This document shows, piece after piece, positions 34,740 to 44,081 of a stretch of DNA of 64,000 bases. The notes beneath the pieces were generated by a model. It was not told the DNA's origin and searched no databases. It saw only the letters and a program-made list of their open reading frames with translations. The position numbers and the translations under genes were made by a program. Position 1 is the stretch's first letter. Every line of letters starts with the position of its first letter. The stretch comes from an uncultured bacterium (lineage in GTDB: Bacteria; Bacteroidota; Bacteroidia; Chitinophagales; Chitinophagaceae), in the NCBI GenBank assembly GCA_903826405.1, contig CAIKEH010000019.1, positions 47,607-111,606 of the forward strand, given 5' to 3'.

Positions 34740-37736
34740 ATGAGGTCGCAGCCTGGAATTTACTGCTTGAACCTGATATTACTTTGCCTTTTAGGGGCAG
34801 GCAGCCTCATGGCCCAACCCGGAGCTACCGTGAAACTGGTCAAGCCCAAAAAATACGAGAATAGAACCCTGGCCTCTGAACGTCCAACGGACAAACCCAT
34901 CAATCCCCTTGCTCGTTTCAATCAGGACCTGAATACCGTTTACAATTTCCATTTCAATGCAGAGCTGAAACTGAAGGAGATCATCAATAGGGCCAAAATG
35001 TCCAACCGGGACGATTTCACCAAGCTTCTACCATTTTATGGGTATACCTTGGACAATACGGCCAGTCAAAGTAGAGAACTGGATTCTGTGATCCTGAAAT
35101 CCAACGACGCCATTCTCTTGCATGACCTGAGAAGCGATTGGGTCGACGACATGTACTTGCTCATGGGTAAGGCATATTTCTATCGTAAAACCTTCGATTC
35201 CGCGGCCATAACATTTCAATACATAAATTATGCATTCCAACCTCGTAAAAAGGATGAGGTCGGATACGACAAATTTGTAGGAAGCAATCTGAACAAGGAG
35301 GGCAACTCCTATACCATATCGACCAGAGAGAAAAAGGATGTCATCAGCCAGACCCTTGGGCATACCCCTGCACGAAACGAATCCATAATATGGTTGCTGC
35401 GTACTTTAGTCGAGACTGATGAATTCAATGAAGCGGCAAGTCTTATCCAGACACTTCGAGTGGACAGGAATTTCCCCAGCAGGCTATACGACGAACTGGA
35501 GGAACTGCATGCTTATTGGTTCTATAAGAATAAGATATGGGACAGCACCGCGGTACACCTCGAAAAAGCTTTGGACAATGCATCCACCCCAATGGAAAGA
35601 GCCAGGTGGGAATATCTCCTTGCCCAACTCCATGAAAAAAGTGGACACCCGGAAGCAGCGGACAAGTTTTATGAAAAAGTGATCACCCGGACCACGGACC
35701 CCGTGATGGAGGCCTGGGCACGTATCAACCAGATCAGGCTGATCTCCGGCGAGAACGAAGAAGAGAGGATCAAAAAAGATATCGCTGAACTCGACAAGAT
35801 GTCGAGAAAATCAAAATACGAGGATTACAAACCCATCATTTTCTATGCAGCAGCGCAACTTGAAATGCAACGCAAGTCCCCCGAAGCATCGATGGATTAT
35901 CTGTACAAAAGCATCAAAAACAATTTCAACGACCCCGCGCTAAAGAACAAGGCATTCCTGCAAAGGGGTGATATCGCATTTTCCCTTCACAAATATGCGG
36001 ATGCACACGAAAGCTACGACAGTCTGGACCTTGGGGATCCCGAGATTCAATACCCCGACCTGATCAGGGACAGGAATCGCATACTCGCAAAGGTGGTGAA
36101 GTTTCAAGAGCAGATCAATTTGGAGGACAGTCTACAAAAGATCGCATTGATGCCCGAGGCAGAACGTAATGCATATGTGAAGAACCTGTCCAGAAAACTC
36201 AGCAAGGAGAAAGGGCTTAAGGAAGAGGAAGCTTCCAACAGTGGAATGGTCGTGGACAGGAATGTCATCAGCAATTTGGACAACGCCCCGACTGACCTGT
36301 TCGCCAGCAGTAAGTCCAAAGGTGATTGGTACTTCTACAATTCTGCTTTGAAAGGACAAGGTTTTCGACAATTCCAATCGGCCTGGGGCAAAAGACCCAA
36401 CGTGGACAATTGGAGAAGGATCAGCACTGTCAAAAATCAGATCGCAGCATCACAGCCCAGATCTTTGGATGTAGATAGTACAGTAGCCGTTGAAGCGCCC
36501 AACAAGAGAAAGAATCCGGATGACATCACCGTAACCGGACTGATGGCCAACGTTCCCCTGAAGCCGGAGGCCATGAAAGCATCGAAGGATTCAGTTGAGC
36601 ATGCCTATTTGGGACTAGGCAGGTTATTCAAGGACAAATTGGGCGACTGCGAAGAAACCATTAAAAATTTCGAAAGCCTGCTGAACAAGTTTCCCGAATC
36701 GGAGTTTCAGGAAGAAGCACTTTTCGCCCTGACGTATTGCTATTCCAAGTCAGGAAATACTCAGAAAGCAGCATTCTACAAGGAACATCTCCATTCACGA
36801 TTCGGTCAAAGCAAATACCTGCATTATCTAGACAACCCCAAGGTGGCACAGCAAGAAAAGGAAACCTTCAAGAAGAACGCCACCCGATCGTATGACGAGG
36901 TATACAACCTCTTCATTGCCGGTGACTTTGAGAAAGCCATGGAACAAAAGAAAAAAGCCGACAGTTCCTATGGCGAACAATTCTGGAGTCCTCAATTGCT
37001 ATATATTGAATCTCTGTATCATATCAAACAGCGCCAGGATAGCCTGGCCATTTCGACCCTGACCAAGATCGGTACGCTCTATCCGGATTCAAAGATGACC
37101 GCCAAGGCGAACACGATGATCGATGTGGTCAAGCGGAGATCAGAGATAGAATCTTACTTGAATCAATTGCAAGTGGACAGGAAAAAAGAGGATTCCGTCG
37201 CCTGGATCGACGATTCACCGGCACCTAAGGCCCGCGAAGAAGTGGTCACCGAGACCAAACCCAAACCGGAATCGGTCATGATCCTGAAACCTGCAATCAC
37301 CAAAGTGGATTCTACCAAACTCAAAGCCCCCGTGATGGAAACCAAAGTAGCGGGGTATTCCTTCAAAGCCACATCACCGCATATGGTCATGCTGCTGTTG
37401 GACAAGGTGGACATAGTCTACGTCAGTGAAGCAAGGAACGCCTTGTCGCGCTTCAATCGTGAACGGTTCTTGTCTTTGAATCTCGGAATGGGCACCGTGG
37501 ACCTTGATGCCAGCCGGAAGATGGTATTGGTGGGCACCTTCCCCGATGTGGCCGCAGCCTTGGAATATTATGAATTGGCCAAGTCCAAAGCCACAACAGA
37601 CCTGTTCCCCTGGTTACCCCCGGACAAATACGGATTCCTCATCATCACCCCTGAGAACCTTGAGTTGCTCAAATCAAAGAAGGATATGGATAACTACAGG
37701 CAATTCCTGAAGCAAATCCTGCCGGGAAAATTTTAA
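34740..37736 (+). CDS. PorW/SprE-like TPR protein of type IX secretion
   Basis: A 998-residue exported TPR protein. The signal peptide ends near SLMAQ. Residues 50-110 (NPLARFNQDLNTVYNFHFNAELKLKEII...DDFTKLLPFYGY) and the C-terminal block HMVMLLLDKVDIVYVSEARNALSRFNRE...PWLPPDKYGFLIITPENLELLKSKKDMDNYRQFLKQILPGKF are typical of the PorW/SprE family, with TPR-like helices between. PorW links the outer-membrane ring to the PorLM motor. Unlike the lipoprotein members I know, no lipobox Cys follows the signal. It stands 86 bp before pbp1A and divergent from the bactofilin cluster. Confidence 0.7.
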   Translation: MRSQPGIYCLNLILLCLLGAGSLMAQPGATVKLVKPKKYENRTLASERPTDKPINPLARFNQDLNTVYNFHFNAELKLKEIINRAKMSNRDDFTKLLPFYGYTLDNTASQSRELDSVILKSNDAILLHDLRSDWVDDMYLLMGKAYFYRKTFDSAAITFQYINYAFQPRKKDEVGYDKFVGSNLNKEGNSYTISTREKKDVISQTLGHTPARNESIIWLLRTLVETDEFNEAASLIQTLRVDRNFPSRLYDELEELHAYWFYKNKIWDSTAVHLEKALDNASTPMERARWEYLLAQLHEKSGHPEAADKFYEKVITRTTDPVMEAWARINQIRLISGENEEERIKKDIAELDKMSRKSKYEDYKPIIFYAAAQLEMQRKSPEASMDYLYKSIKNNFNDPALKNKAFLQRGDIAFSLHKYADAHESYDSLDLGDPEIQYPDLIRDRNRILAKVVKFQEQINLEDSLQKIALMPEAERNAYVKNLSRKLSKEKGLKEEEASNSGMVVDRNVISNLDNAPTDLFASSKSKGDWYFYNSALKGQGFRQFQSAWGKRPNVDNWRRISTVKNQIAASQPRSLDVDSTVAVEAPNKRKNPDDITVTGLMANVPLKPEAMKASKDSVEHAYLGLGRLFKDKLGDCEETIKNFESLLNKFPESEFQEEALFALTYCYSKSGNTQKAAFYKEHLHSRFGQSKYLHYLDNPKVAQQEKETFKKNATRSYDEVYNLFIAGDFEKAMEQKKKADSSYGEQFWSPQLLYIESLYHIKQRQDSLAISTLTKIGTLYPDSKMTAKANTMIDVVKRRSEIESYLNQLQVDRKKEDSVAWIDDSPAPKAREEVVTETKPKPESVMILKPAITKVDSTKLKAPVMETKVAGYSFKATSPHMVMLLLDKVDIVYVSEARNALSRFNRERFLSLNLGMGTVDLDASRKMVLVGTFPDVAAALEYYELAKSKATTDLFPWLPPDKYGFLIITPENLELLKSKKDMDNYRQFLKQILPGKF

Positions 37737-37821
37737 GCATTCCTTCTGAAAAGGCAGGCCGGATTTATTTAGTTTTACAACTCCTCTCACTTCCCGGAAA
37801 GGGGCGTGACAAATCATATAC

Positions 37822-40215
37822 ATGTCAAATACCAACGCAAAGATCTGGAAGGCTTTCTTCATATTCTGGGGGGTATTCCTGCTGTTCATACTATCGCTCA
37901 ACCTGGGGATCTTCGGCAAACTTCCTTCACTCACCGAACTGGAAAATCCTTCCATTTTGTCTTCTTCCGAGGTCATTGCCGCGGATGGCACTTTGATGGG
38001 TAAATACTATTTGAAGGACAGGACCAATGTGAACTACACGGACATTTCCCAAAACGTCATCAAAGCACTGATCGCAACGGAGGATGAACGATTCTATGAA
38101 CATTCCGGCATCGACATCCGCAGCCTGGCGCGAGCCTTGTTTTTCCTGGGCCGTCAGGGAGGTGCAAGTACCATTACCCAGCAATTGGCAAAGAATCTGC
38201 TCAATCAGGGAAATCATAACAAAGCCACCCGGCTCATAGAGAAGTTCAAAGAATGGATCGTAGCGGTCAAACTCGAAAGGAACTTCACCAAGGAAGAGAT
38301 CCTTGCGCTTTACCTGAACATGGTGAGCTATGGCGACGAGATCTACGGTATCCGCAATGCATCCAAGACCTATTTTCAAAAAGAACCTGACCGTTTAAGT
38401 GTTGAAGAAGCTGCCGTTCTGGTTGGCCTGCTCAAGGGGAATACCATCTATAACCCCCGCAGAAACCCCAAAGCCTCTCTCGACCGCAGGAATACGGTTA
38501 TCGATCAGATGGTGCGGAATAACATGTTACCTGCACCGGAAGCAGAAAGACTCAAACTGAAGCCCATAGACTTGAAGTACAAAAAGATGGATGAAAATGC
38601 AGGCATCGCCCCATATTTCAGGGACGTACTGCGGGATGACATCAAGAAATGGTGCCGGGAAAATAAAAATCCCAAGACGGGCAATCCATACGATATCTAT
38701 AAAGACGGCCTCCGCATATTCACCACCATCAATCCGAGGATGCAGGAATATGCCGAGATCGCTGTCTACCGCCACATGCAGAACCTGCAGAAAGTGTTCA
38801 ACAGTCAAAAGAACATCCGGGACGGTAGCATCTGGAACACCCATGAAGGCAAGAACGTAATCGAGAATGCCATCAAACAAAGTGATCGATGGAAAAACCT
38901 CAAGGAAGATGGCTTGAATGAAAAGGAGATCAGGGCCAGTTTCCTTCAAAAAATGCCTATGAAGGTATTCGCGTGGAACGACAAACGTGAGAAGGATACC
39001 GTTCTTACACCACTTGATTCCATCAAATACCATAAGCAGATCATGCAGACCGGGTTCATTGCCATGGATCCCATAACGGGTGAAGTGAAGGCCTGGGTAG
39101 GTGGTAGCAATTTCAGAAACTTCAAATTCGACCATGTAAATATCAACACCAAACGTCAGGTAGGTTCTACATTCAAGCCCATTTTATATACGTTGGCCGT
39201 AATGAACGGCTATCATCCGGAAACCGTTCTGCCCAGTGGACCGATAGACATGGGCGGCAAGATCATCACAGGAAGTGGAGGCCCTATGGCTATTTGCCTG
39301 GCCTATTCCAAAAACCCCGGAGCCGCATACCTCATCAATCAGATGGGCGTTCAGCGCACAGTGGAGTTCGCCAGGGAATGTGGCATAGAGAGCAAAGTAC
39401 CCATGTTTCCCTCCATCGCTCTAGGGTCAGCCGATTTATCCCTCTATGAAATGACCAGGGCTTATACCATGTTTCCGGGAAGAGGATTCAATGCCAAGCC
39501 TTATTATATTTCCAGGATCGAAGACAGGAACGGCAACGTACTTGCATCTTTTCATACGGAAAGCAAGGAAGTGATCAGCGAATCCGATGCATATGTGATG
39601 ACCAAGATGATGCAGGGCGTGGTGGATTTCGGAACCGGACGAGGCTTAAGGTCAGTATACAATATTCAAAATGAAATGGCAGGTAAGACCGGAACGACAA
39701 ATGACAATGCCGACGGATGGTTCATAGGATTCTCTCCCCAATTACTGGCCGGAGTTTGGGTAGGATGCGATGACCCTTTCCTGCGCCTGCTCAACACAAC
39801 CGGTGGAGCACAAATGGCCATGCCAGCCTGGGCATATTTCTACCAACAAGTGTATCAGGACAAAACACTCCCCATTGATGCTCAGGCTAAATTCTATGTT
39901 CCAGAGAACCAGCAGAACGAAGCCATTTATGATTATCAGACGCTGACCAATGGGGAACTCCCCCCTCCTGCAGAAGGGGAGAATCAAGGAAGCGGTAACT
40001 CTTCCGAATTCGTTGATGTTCCAGTGAGTGATGGTAGCGAAAAGGTCACCAGCGAGTCCAGCAAGATCGATGAAGATGAGAAAAAAGTACTGGAAGAAGC
40101 ACAAAAGCCCGTGAAAGAAGCCAGGAAACAGGAACCCAAGCCCCCGATCGTCCAGGATACAACAAAAAAGAAAAAATCATTCTTGGAAAAAATATTCAGA
40201 AGAAGAAGCGGATAA
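37822..40215 (+). CDS. mrcA: Class A penicillin-binding protein 1A (transglycosylase/transpeptidase)
   Basis: A 797-residue bifunctional peptidoglycan synthase. An N-terminal membrane anchor (FFIFWGVFLLFILSLNLG) is followed by the GT51 domain with EDERFYEHSGID, GGASTITQQLAKN and RNFTKEEILALYLN, and by the transpeptidase domain with the active Ser in GSTFKPILYT, the SxN motif in AYSKNPGAA and the KTGTT box. The C-terminus ends in a charged, Lys/Glu-rich tail. Full length. Co-directional with the PorW/SprE-like gene, 86 bp after it. Confidence 0.95.
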   Translation: MSNTNAKIWKAFFIFWGVFLLFILSLNLGIFGKLPSLTELENPSILSSSEVIAADGTLMGKYYLKDRTNVNYTDISQNVIKALIATEDERFYEHSGIDIRSLARALFFLGRQGGASTITQQLAKNLLNQGNHNKATRLIEKFKEWIVAVKLERNFTKEEILALYLNMVSYGDEIYGIRNASKTYFQKEPDRLSVEEAAVLVGLLKGNTIYNPRRNPKASLDRRNTVIDQMVRNNMLPAPEAERLKLKPIDLKYKKMDENAGIAPYFRDVLRDDIKKWCRENKNPKTGNPYDIYKDGLRIFTTINPRMQEYAEIAVYRHMQNLQKVFNSQKNIRDGSIWNTHEGKNVIENAIKQSDRWKNLKEDGLNEKEIRASFLQKMPMKVFAWNDKREKDTVLTPLDSIKYHKQIMQTGFIAMDPITGEVKAWVGGSNFRNFKFDHVNINTKRQVGSTFKPILYTLAVMNGYHPETVLPSGPIDMGGKIITGSGGPMAICLAYSKNPGAAYLINQMGVQRTVEFARECGIESKVPMFPSIALGSADLSLYEMTRAYTMFPGRGFNAKPYYISRIEDRNGNVLASFHTESKEVISESDAYVMTKMMQGVVDFGTGRGLRSVYNIQNEMAGKTGTTNDNADGWFIGFSPQLLAGVWVGCDDPFLRLLNTTGGAQMAMPAWAYFYQQVYQDKTLPIDAQAKFYVPENQQNEAIYDYQTLTNGELPPPAEGENQGSGNSSEFVDVPVSDGSEKVTSESSKIDEDEKKVLEEAQKPVKEARKQEPKPPIVQDTTKKKKSFLEKIFRRRSG

Positions 40216-40254
40216 CGACATCGCGCTATATCATCCTCTCCCCTTCTGGTCGAA

Positions 40255-40674
40255 TCAGTCCAAAGTCAACTGCTGGTAATTCCTGCCCAACACCTCCAAC
40301 CTGACTTTGGCAAGCCCCTCCCCTATATATCCCAATTTTGAAGCGGCTGCCTTGGAAAGATCGATCAGTCTTGGATTTTTGGGATGCAGTCTGTCATTGA
40401 TCCGGACAACGACCGATCTTTTATTCCGCAAATTAGTGACCCTCACCCAAGTTCCTAAAGGAAGTGAATTGTGTGCCCCGGTCATTTTAGATTGGCGAAA
40501 GACCTCATCCGTCATGGTTTTACGACCCTCGAACTTATCCGCATAAAAGCTGGCTGTACCATATTGGATCTTGGCAGAAGGTTTCTGTCTGGAATCCGTC
40601 TTTGATCCCTGACCAAACACAGTGATGCCGGAAAGAAAAAAAGAGAAAAATAAGATCGGGGTTATTGATTTCAT
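40255..40674 (-). CDS. rlpA: RlpA-like septal ring lytic transglycosylase
   Basis: A 139-residue exported double-psi beta-barrel protein. Signal peptide to about TVFGQ; then YGTASFYADKFEGRKTMTDEVF, PLGTWVRVTNLRNKRSVVVRINDRLHPKNPRLIDLSKAAASKLG. RlpA cleaves glycan strands lacking stem peptides. The catalytic Asp is in the INDR element. It has no C-terminal SPOR domain, which is the short form common in Bacteroidota. Converges on pbp1A. Confidence 0.9.
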   Translation of the reverse strand: MKSITPILFFSFFLSGITVFGQGSKTDSRQKPSAKIQYGTASFYADKFEGRKTMTDEVFRQSKMTGAHNSLPLGTWVRVTNLRNKRSVVVRINDRLHPKNPRLIDLSKAAASKLGYIGEGLAKVRLEVLGRNYQQLTLD

Positions 40675-40761
40675 TTATATGAGTGCCTTGAATCTAGCTA
40701 ACCGGCAAACACCCCATACACTGCAAAAACCCTGCAAGAATCGTCGGGATCAGTCCACATT

Positions 40762-42435
40762 TCATGAACGAGAAGGTAAAACCTTGTTTCTCAGCAATTT
40801 ATCATCGCCGTAAATATCCTCGACCAACCTGATCCTACCATCCACTATAGTTGTGGTAAAGTAGCGCAGAAAGATAGGTAACCTGTCCGTTACACTCACC
40901 TGGTGCTTCTCCCGTCTTTTCATCCATGCCGTAACAGAATCCCTGATAGCGAATGTAGAATCACTACGGATGAGATATCGGGAAAGACTGTCCCACTTTT
41001 GAATCCGAACACATCCGTGGCTGAGTGCCCTTGCCCCTCTGGAAAACAAGCTCCTTGCATTGGTATCGTGCAGATATACATCGAATTTGTTTCGAAAATT
41101 GAATTTCATCACACCCAATGAATTGTCATCACCCTGACGCTGCCTGAGGTTATATGGGAAATTCGATTTGTTCAACTTCGACCAGTTCACTGTATAAGGA
41201 TCGATCACACTGTCGTTCTGGTCCACGACCATGAGGTTCTCTTTTCTTATGTAAGAGATGTCTTTTTGAATACGTGGGAGCATCTCTTTCATGATGATGC
41301 TGGAGGGAACAGTCCATTGTGGAAAGGTGACAAAATTCGTGACCGTGCTGTTCAATACAGGTGTTCGGGTCGTCGGCTTACCAACAATGACTTTTGACTC
41401 CAGCACTATACTATCTCCTTCCATTACCCTGAGTTTATATTCGGGCAGATTGACCCAAATAAACCTGTCCGGCATGGAGTCGGGAAGTTGCTTAAACCTG
41501 TCCAAATTGATCGCGATCCGTCGCAATCTTTCCATACCAGTGTTGTTCAGTGACGTAACTAGTTGTTGGCCGGCCTTGCCATCAACGGTAAGATTTCTCG
41601 CCATCTGTGCTTTTCGGATAGCAAGCGCCAGTTCCAGGGAATCCGCTTCCCGTGTATTGAATGTGACGTAGCTGTTCTCAAAAAGTCTGGACTGAAGCTG
41701 ATGAAGGAACAAGATGGAATCTTTCCAAGGGAATTCCACATATGTATAGTTCGTCCTGTCGAGAGAATCGAGGAACTGTGGAAGCGCATTCCGGAGTGCC
41801 AAATAGCCGGGATGCCTGGGCTCAAGTTCCTCAAGGACTTGGCGAAGAGATGACTCTTTGGTCAATCTCTCGATCATAAGCCTAACCGTCTTCCCATCAA
41901 AGATGGTATCTGTGCGAAGGGTAACACTATCCCGACCCAGTCTGCCCAATTTAAGATGGCGTGCCAGAAGAATGAATGCATCTGTGGAAAGTATTTCGGC
42001 TCTTGACCATAAGGATGCATTCATGCGGGAGGCGGAATCAGCTAATTGTATACGAAGTGCCTTCAGATCACGAAGATGGTAGCTGGTTGGGAATAGACCG
42101 TATTTTTCTGCACCGGATATGAATTCAAATAAAGAATCTCCTTCCGCCAACCATCGGTGTTCTGTGCTCCATATCCGTTTTGTGGCTGATCCAGAGTAGA
42201 CCTCTTTCAGAAGGGGCAGTTCAGCGAGTTTGCTCGTATCGTTCAGTTTGTCCTTATGCTTTTCAGCATAATTCAAGGAAGAAAGGATCAACTCCTCTGT
42301 CTTGGGGTCCAACATTTTGGGCTGAATGATGATCACATCGTCCTTGGGCTTTACCGTATCGTCACAAGAATGAAAGGCCCCGAAAAGCAGCAAGAAAAAG
42401 ACCAAGAAGTGGAGAGGTTGAGTTAATTTACCCAT
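40762..42435 (-). CDS. L,D-transpeptidase (YkuD family, YcbB-like), lipoprotein
   Basis: A 557-residue lipoprotein (signal ends AFHSC, Cys24). A long N-terminal scaffold domain is followed by a peptidoglycan-binding-like segment (TVDGKAGQQLVTSLNNTGMERLRRIAINLDRFKQLP) and the YkuD catalytic domain: RFIWVNLPEYKLRVMEGDSIVLESKVIVGKPTTRTPVL and the active site ALSHGCVRIQ with its Cys. It forms 3-3 crosslinks or attaches proteins to tetrapeptides. Its ATG at 42435 overlaps, head to head, an alternative ATG of the VanX-type gene. Confidence 0.92.
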   Translation of the reverse strand: MGKLTQPLHFLVFFLLLFGAFHSCDDTVKPKDDVIIIQPKMLDPKTEELILSSLNYAEKHKDKLNDTSKLAELPLLKEVYSGSATKRIWSTEHRWLAEGDSLFEFISGAEKYGLFPTSYHLRDLKALRIQLADSASRMNASLWSRAEILSTDAFILLARHLKLGRLGRDSVTLRTDTIFDGKTVRLMIERLTKESSLRQVLEELEPRHPGYLALRNALPQFLDSLDRTNYTYVEFPWKDSILFLHQLQSRLFENSYVTFNTREADSLELALAIRKAQMARNLTVDGKAGQQLVTSLNNTGMERLRRIAINLDRFKQLPDSMPDRFIWVNLPEYKLRVMEGDSIVLESKVIVGKPTTRTPVLNSTVTNFVTFPQWTVPSSIIMKEMLPRIQKDISYIRKENLMVVDQNDSVIDPYTVNWSKLNKSNFPYNLRQRQGDDNSLGVMKFNFRNKFDVYLHDTNARSLFSRGARALSHGCVRIQKWDSLSRYLIRSDSTFAIRDSVTAWMKRREKHQVSVTDRLPIFLRYFTTTIVDGRIRLVEDIYGDDKLLRNKVLPSRS

Positions 42436-42472
42436 GTCAATTCCTTACAGATCAATTTTCCAAAGGATGTTC

Positions 42473-43225
42473 ATGCAAATATACCGCTACAAATTACCCA
42501 TTACTATCCACTTCCATGGATTGCTCATGCCATATTTCATAATGTGTTCCCTACTCGCTTCCGGGCAAGGCAAAGGAATTCATGGTTATGGAGTGAATGC
42601 CGTAAGCACCCCGGAGGCTTACCTGAATGCCATTTCAGCAGACAGTAATATGGAAATGATAGAATTGCATGACCTGGACCCCCGAATTGTCTACGAGCTG
42701 GGCTATGCGTCCAAAGCCAATTTCATGGGCCAACCGATGTATCCAAAAGGGACCCGACAAACCTTCTTGAGAAAGCCTGCTGCACTGGCATTGCTTCAGG
42801 TACAACGGGAACTCAATCAGCGCGGACTCGGTTTGAAGATATGGGATGCCTACAGGCCCTATGCAGTTACCGTTGCCTTCTGGGAACTCGTACATGACGA
42901 TAGATATGTGGCAGACCCTTCGAAAGGCAGTGGCCACAATCGGGGGATAGCGGCAGACCTGACTATCATCGATCTGGCTACAGGAAAAGAACTGACCATG
43001 CCTACGCATTGGGATGCCTTTTCGGACTCCGCTCATCATGACTTCATGGCGCTGACCCCAGAAATACTTGGAAACCGCGAACTGTTGAAATCCACCATGG
43101 AGAAATATGGATTCAAACTTTTCCAGACTGAATGGTGGCATTATAATTGGCCCGAGCCTGAGAAGTTCGATGTACTTGATCTAAGCTTCAAAACATTGGG
43201 TAAATTGACTAAACAAAAACATTAG
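42473..43225 (+). CDS. D-alanyl-D-alanine dipeptidase, VanX/DdpX type
   Basis: A 250-residue exported zinc dipeptidase of the M15D family, which splits D-Ala-D-Ala. Zinc and catalytic residues are in GSGHNRGIAADLT (SxHxxGxAxD) and TEWWHYNW (ExxWH). The N-terminus (MQIYRYKLPITIHFHGLLMP to ASGQ) looks like a signal peptide, so it works outside the cytoplasm and probably recycles D-Ala-D-Ala. The start is uncertain: ATG at 42473 has AAAGG six bases upstream; ATG 42467 and 42434 remain possible. Divergent from the L,D-transpeptidase. Confidence 0.88.
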   Translation: MQIYRYKLPITIHFHGLLMPYFIMCSLLASGQGKGIHGYGVNAVSTPEAYLNAISADSNMEMIELHDLDPRIVYELGYASKANFMGQPMYPKGTRQTFLRKPAALALLQVQRELNQRGLGLKIWDAYRPYAVTVAFWELVHDDRYVADPSKGSGHNRGIAADLTIIDLATGKELTMPTHWDAFSDSAHHDFMALTPEILGNRELLKSTMEKYGFKLFQTEWWHYNWPEPEKFDVLDLSFKTLGKLTKQKH

Positions 43226-43234
43226 AAACGTTTC
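43225..43234. promoter_or_regulatory. LacI-family-type operator before the sugar operon
   Basis: GAAACGTTTC is a perfect palindrome centred on CG with an AAACGTTT core, the pattern of many LacI-family operators. It overlaps the last base of the VanX-type stop and lies 44 bp before the SDR gene. No LacI gene is present in the window. Confidence 0.4.
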
Positions 43235-43278
43235 GCAAAAGACGATAAATCAGTAAATTGAGCAATTGAATTTATAGT

Positions 43279-44079
43279 ATGGGCGAGCCCTGGCTGAAAC
43301 AACATTGCATCGTGGTGATCGGCGGAACTTCCGGAATGGGATTGTCGGCAGCTAAAGCCTTCATTACCGAGGGGGCCCGAGTAGTGGTAACCGGGCCAGA
43401 TGTTGTTTCCACCAACGAAGCCCAAACGATTTTAGGACCGTCGGCCAAAGCGATGGTTGCCGATGCCAGAAAGGAAGGTACCGCAGAGGAAGCTATAGGT
43501 GTATGCCGGGAATCCTTCGGCGCTTTTCATGGGCTTTATCATGTGGCGGGAGGAAGTGGAAGAAAATTGGGGGATGGCCCCCTGCATGAGATGACCACGG
43601 AAGGATGGGCTCAGACACTGGATTGGAATCTCAGTTCCACGATGCTGTCTAATCGTGCTGCCATCAGATCATGGCTCGACAGAAAAGAATCAGGCTCCAT
43701 CCTGAACATGGGAACAGCATTGGCGGAACACCCCGCTCCTACTTTTTTTGCCACACATGCCTATGCTGCCGCAAAATCAGCCGTAGTGGGCTTCAGCAAG
43801 TCGGTCGCCGCGTACTATGCCCAGCATAATATTCGTGTGAATGTTGTCGCACCAGGGCTCACCGACACCCCCATGGCAAAACGTGCCGTAAATGACCCGG
43901 AGATCATGGCCTTTGTAAAAAGTAAACAAAGACTGGACGGGGGCAGAAGCGCATCTCCCAGCGATCTGGATGGAGCTGCCGTTTTCCTCTTATCTCCTTC
44001 CGCATCTTTCATCACGGGCCAGGTCCTCTGCGTGGATGGAGGCTGGGGCATTGTCTCCGAAGGTCAAATCTCTACTTAA
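43279..44079 (+). CDS. Short-chain dehydrogenase/reductase
   Basis: A 266-residue classical SDR. NAD(P) motif IGGTSGMG (14-21), LYHVAGGSG, catalytic Ser/Thr region LNMGTALAE, and YAAAK with the active Tyr and Lys; then NVVAPGLTDTPM and GQVLCVDGGW. It oxidises or reduces a hydroxyl group, in this context likely on a sugar or sugar acid. First of five co-directional genes; only 2 bp separate it from the ROK kinase gene. Confidence 0.9.
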   Translation: MGEPWLKQHCIVVIGGTSGMGLSAAKAFITEGARVVVTGPDVVSTNEAQTILGPSAKAMVADARKEGTAEEAIGVCRESFGAFHGLYHVAGGSGRKLGDGPLHEMTTEGWAQTLDWNLSSTMLSNRAAIRSWLDRKESGSILNMGTALAEHPAPTFFATHAYAAAKSAVVGFSKSVAAYYAQHNIRVNVVAPGLTDTPMAKRAVNDPEIMAFVKSKQRLDGGRSASPSDLDGAAVFLLSPSASFITGQVLCVDGGWGIVSEGQIST

Positions 44080-44081
44080 AC

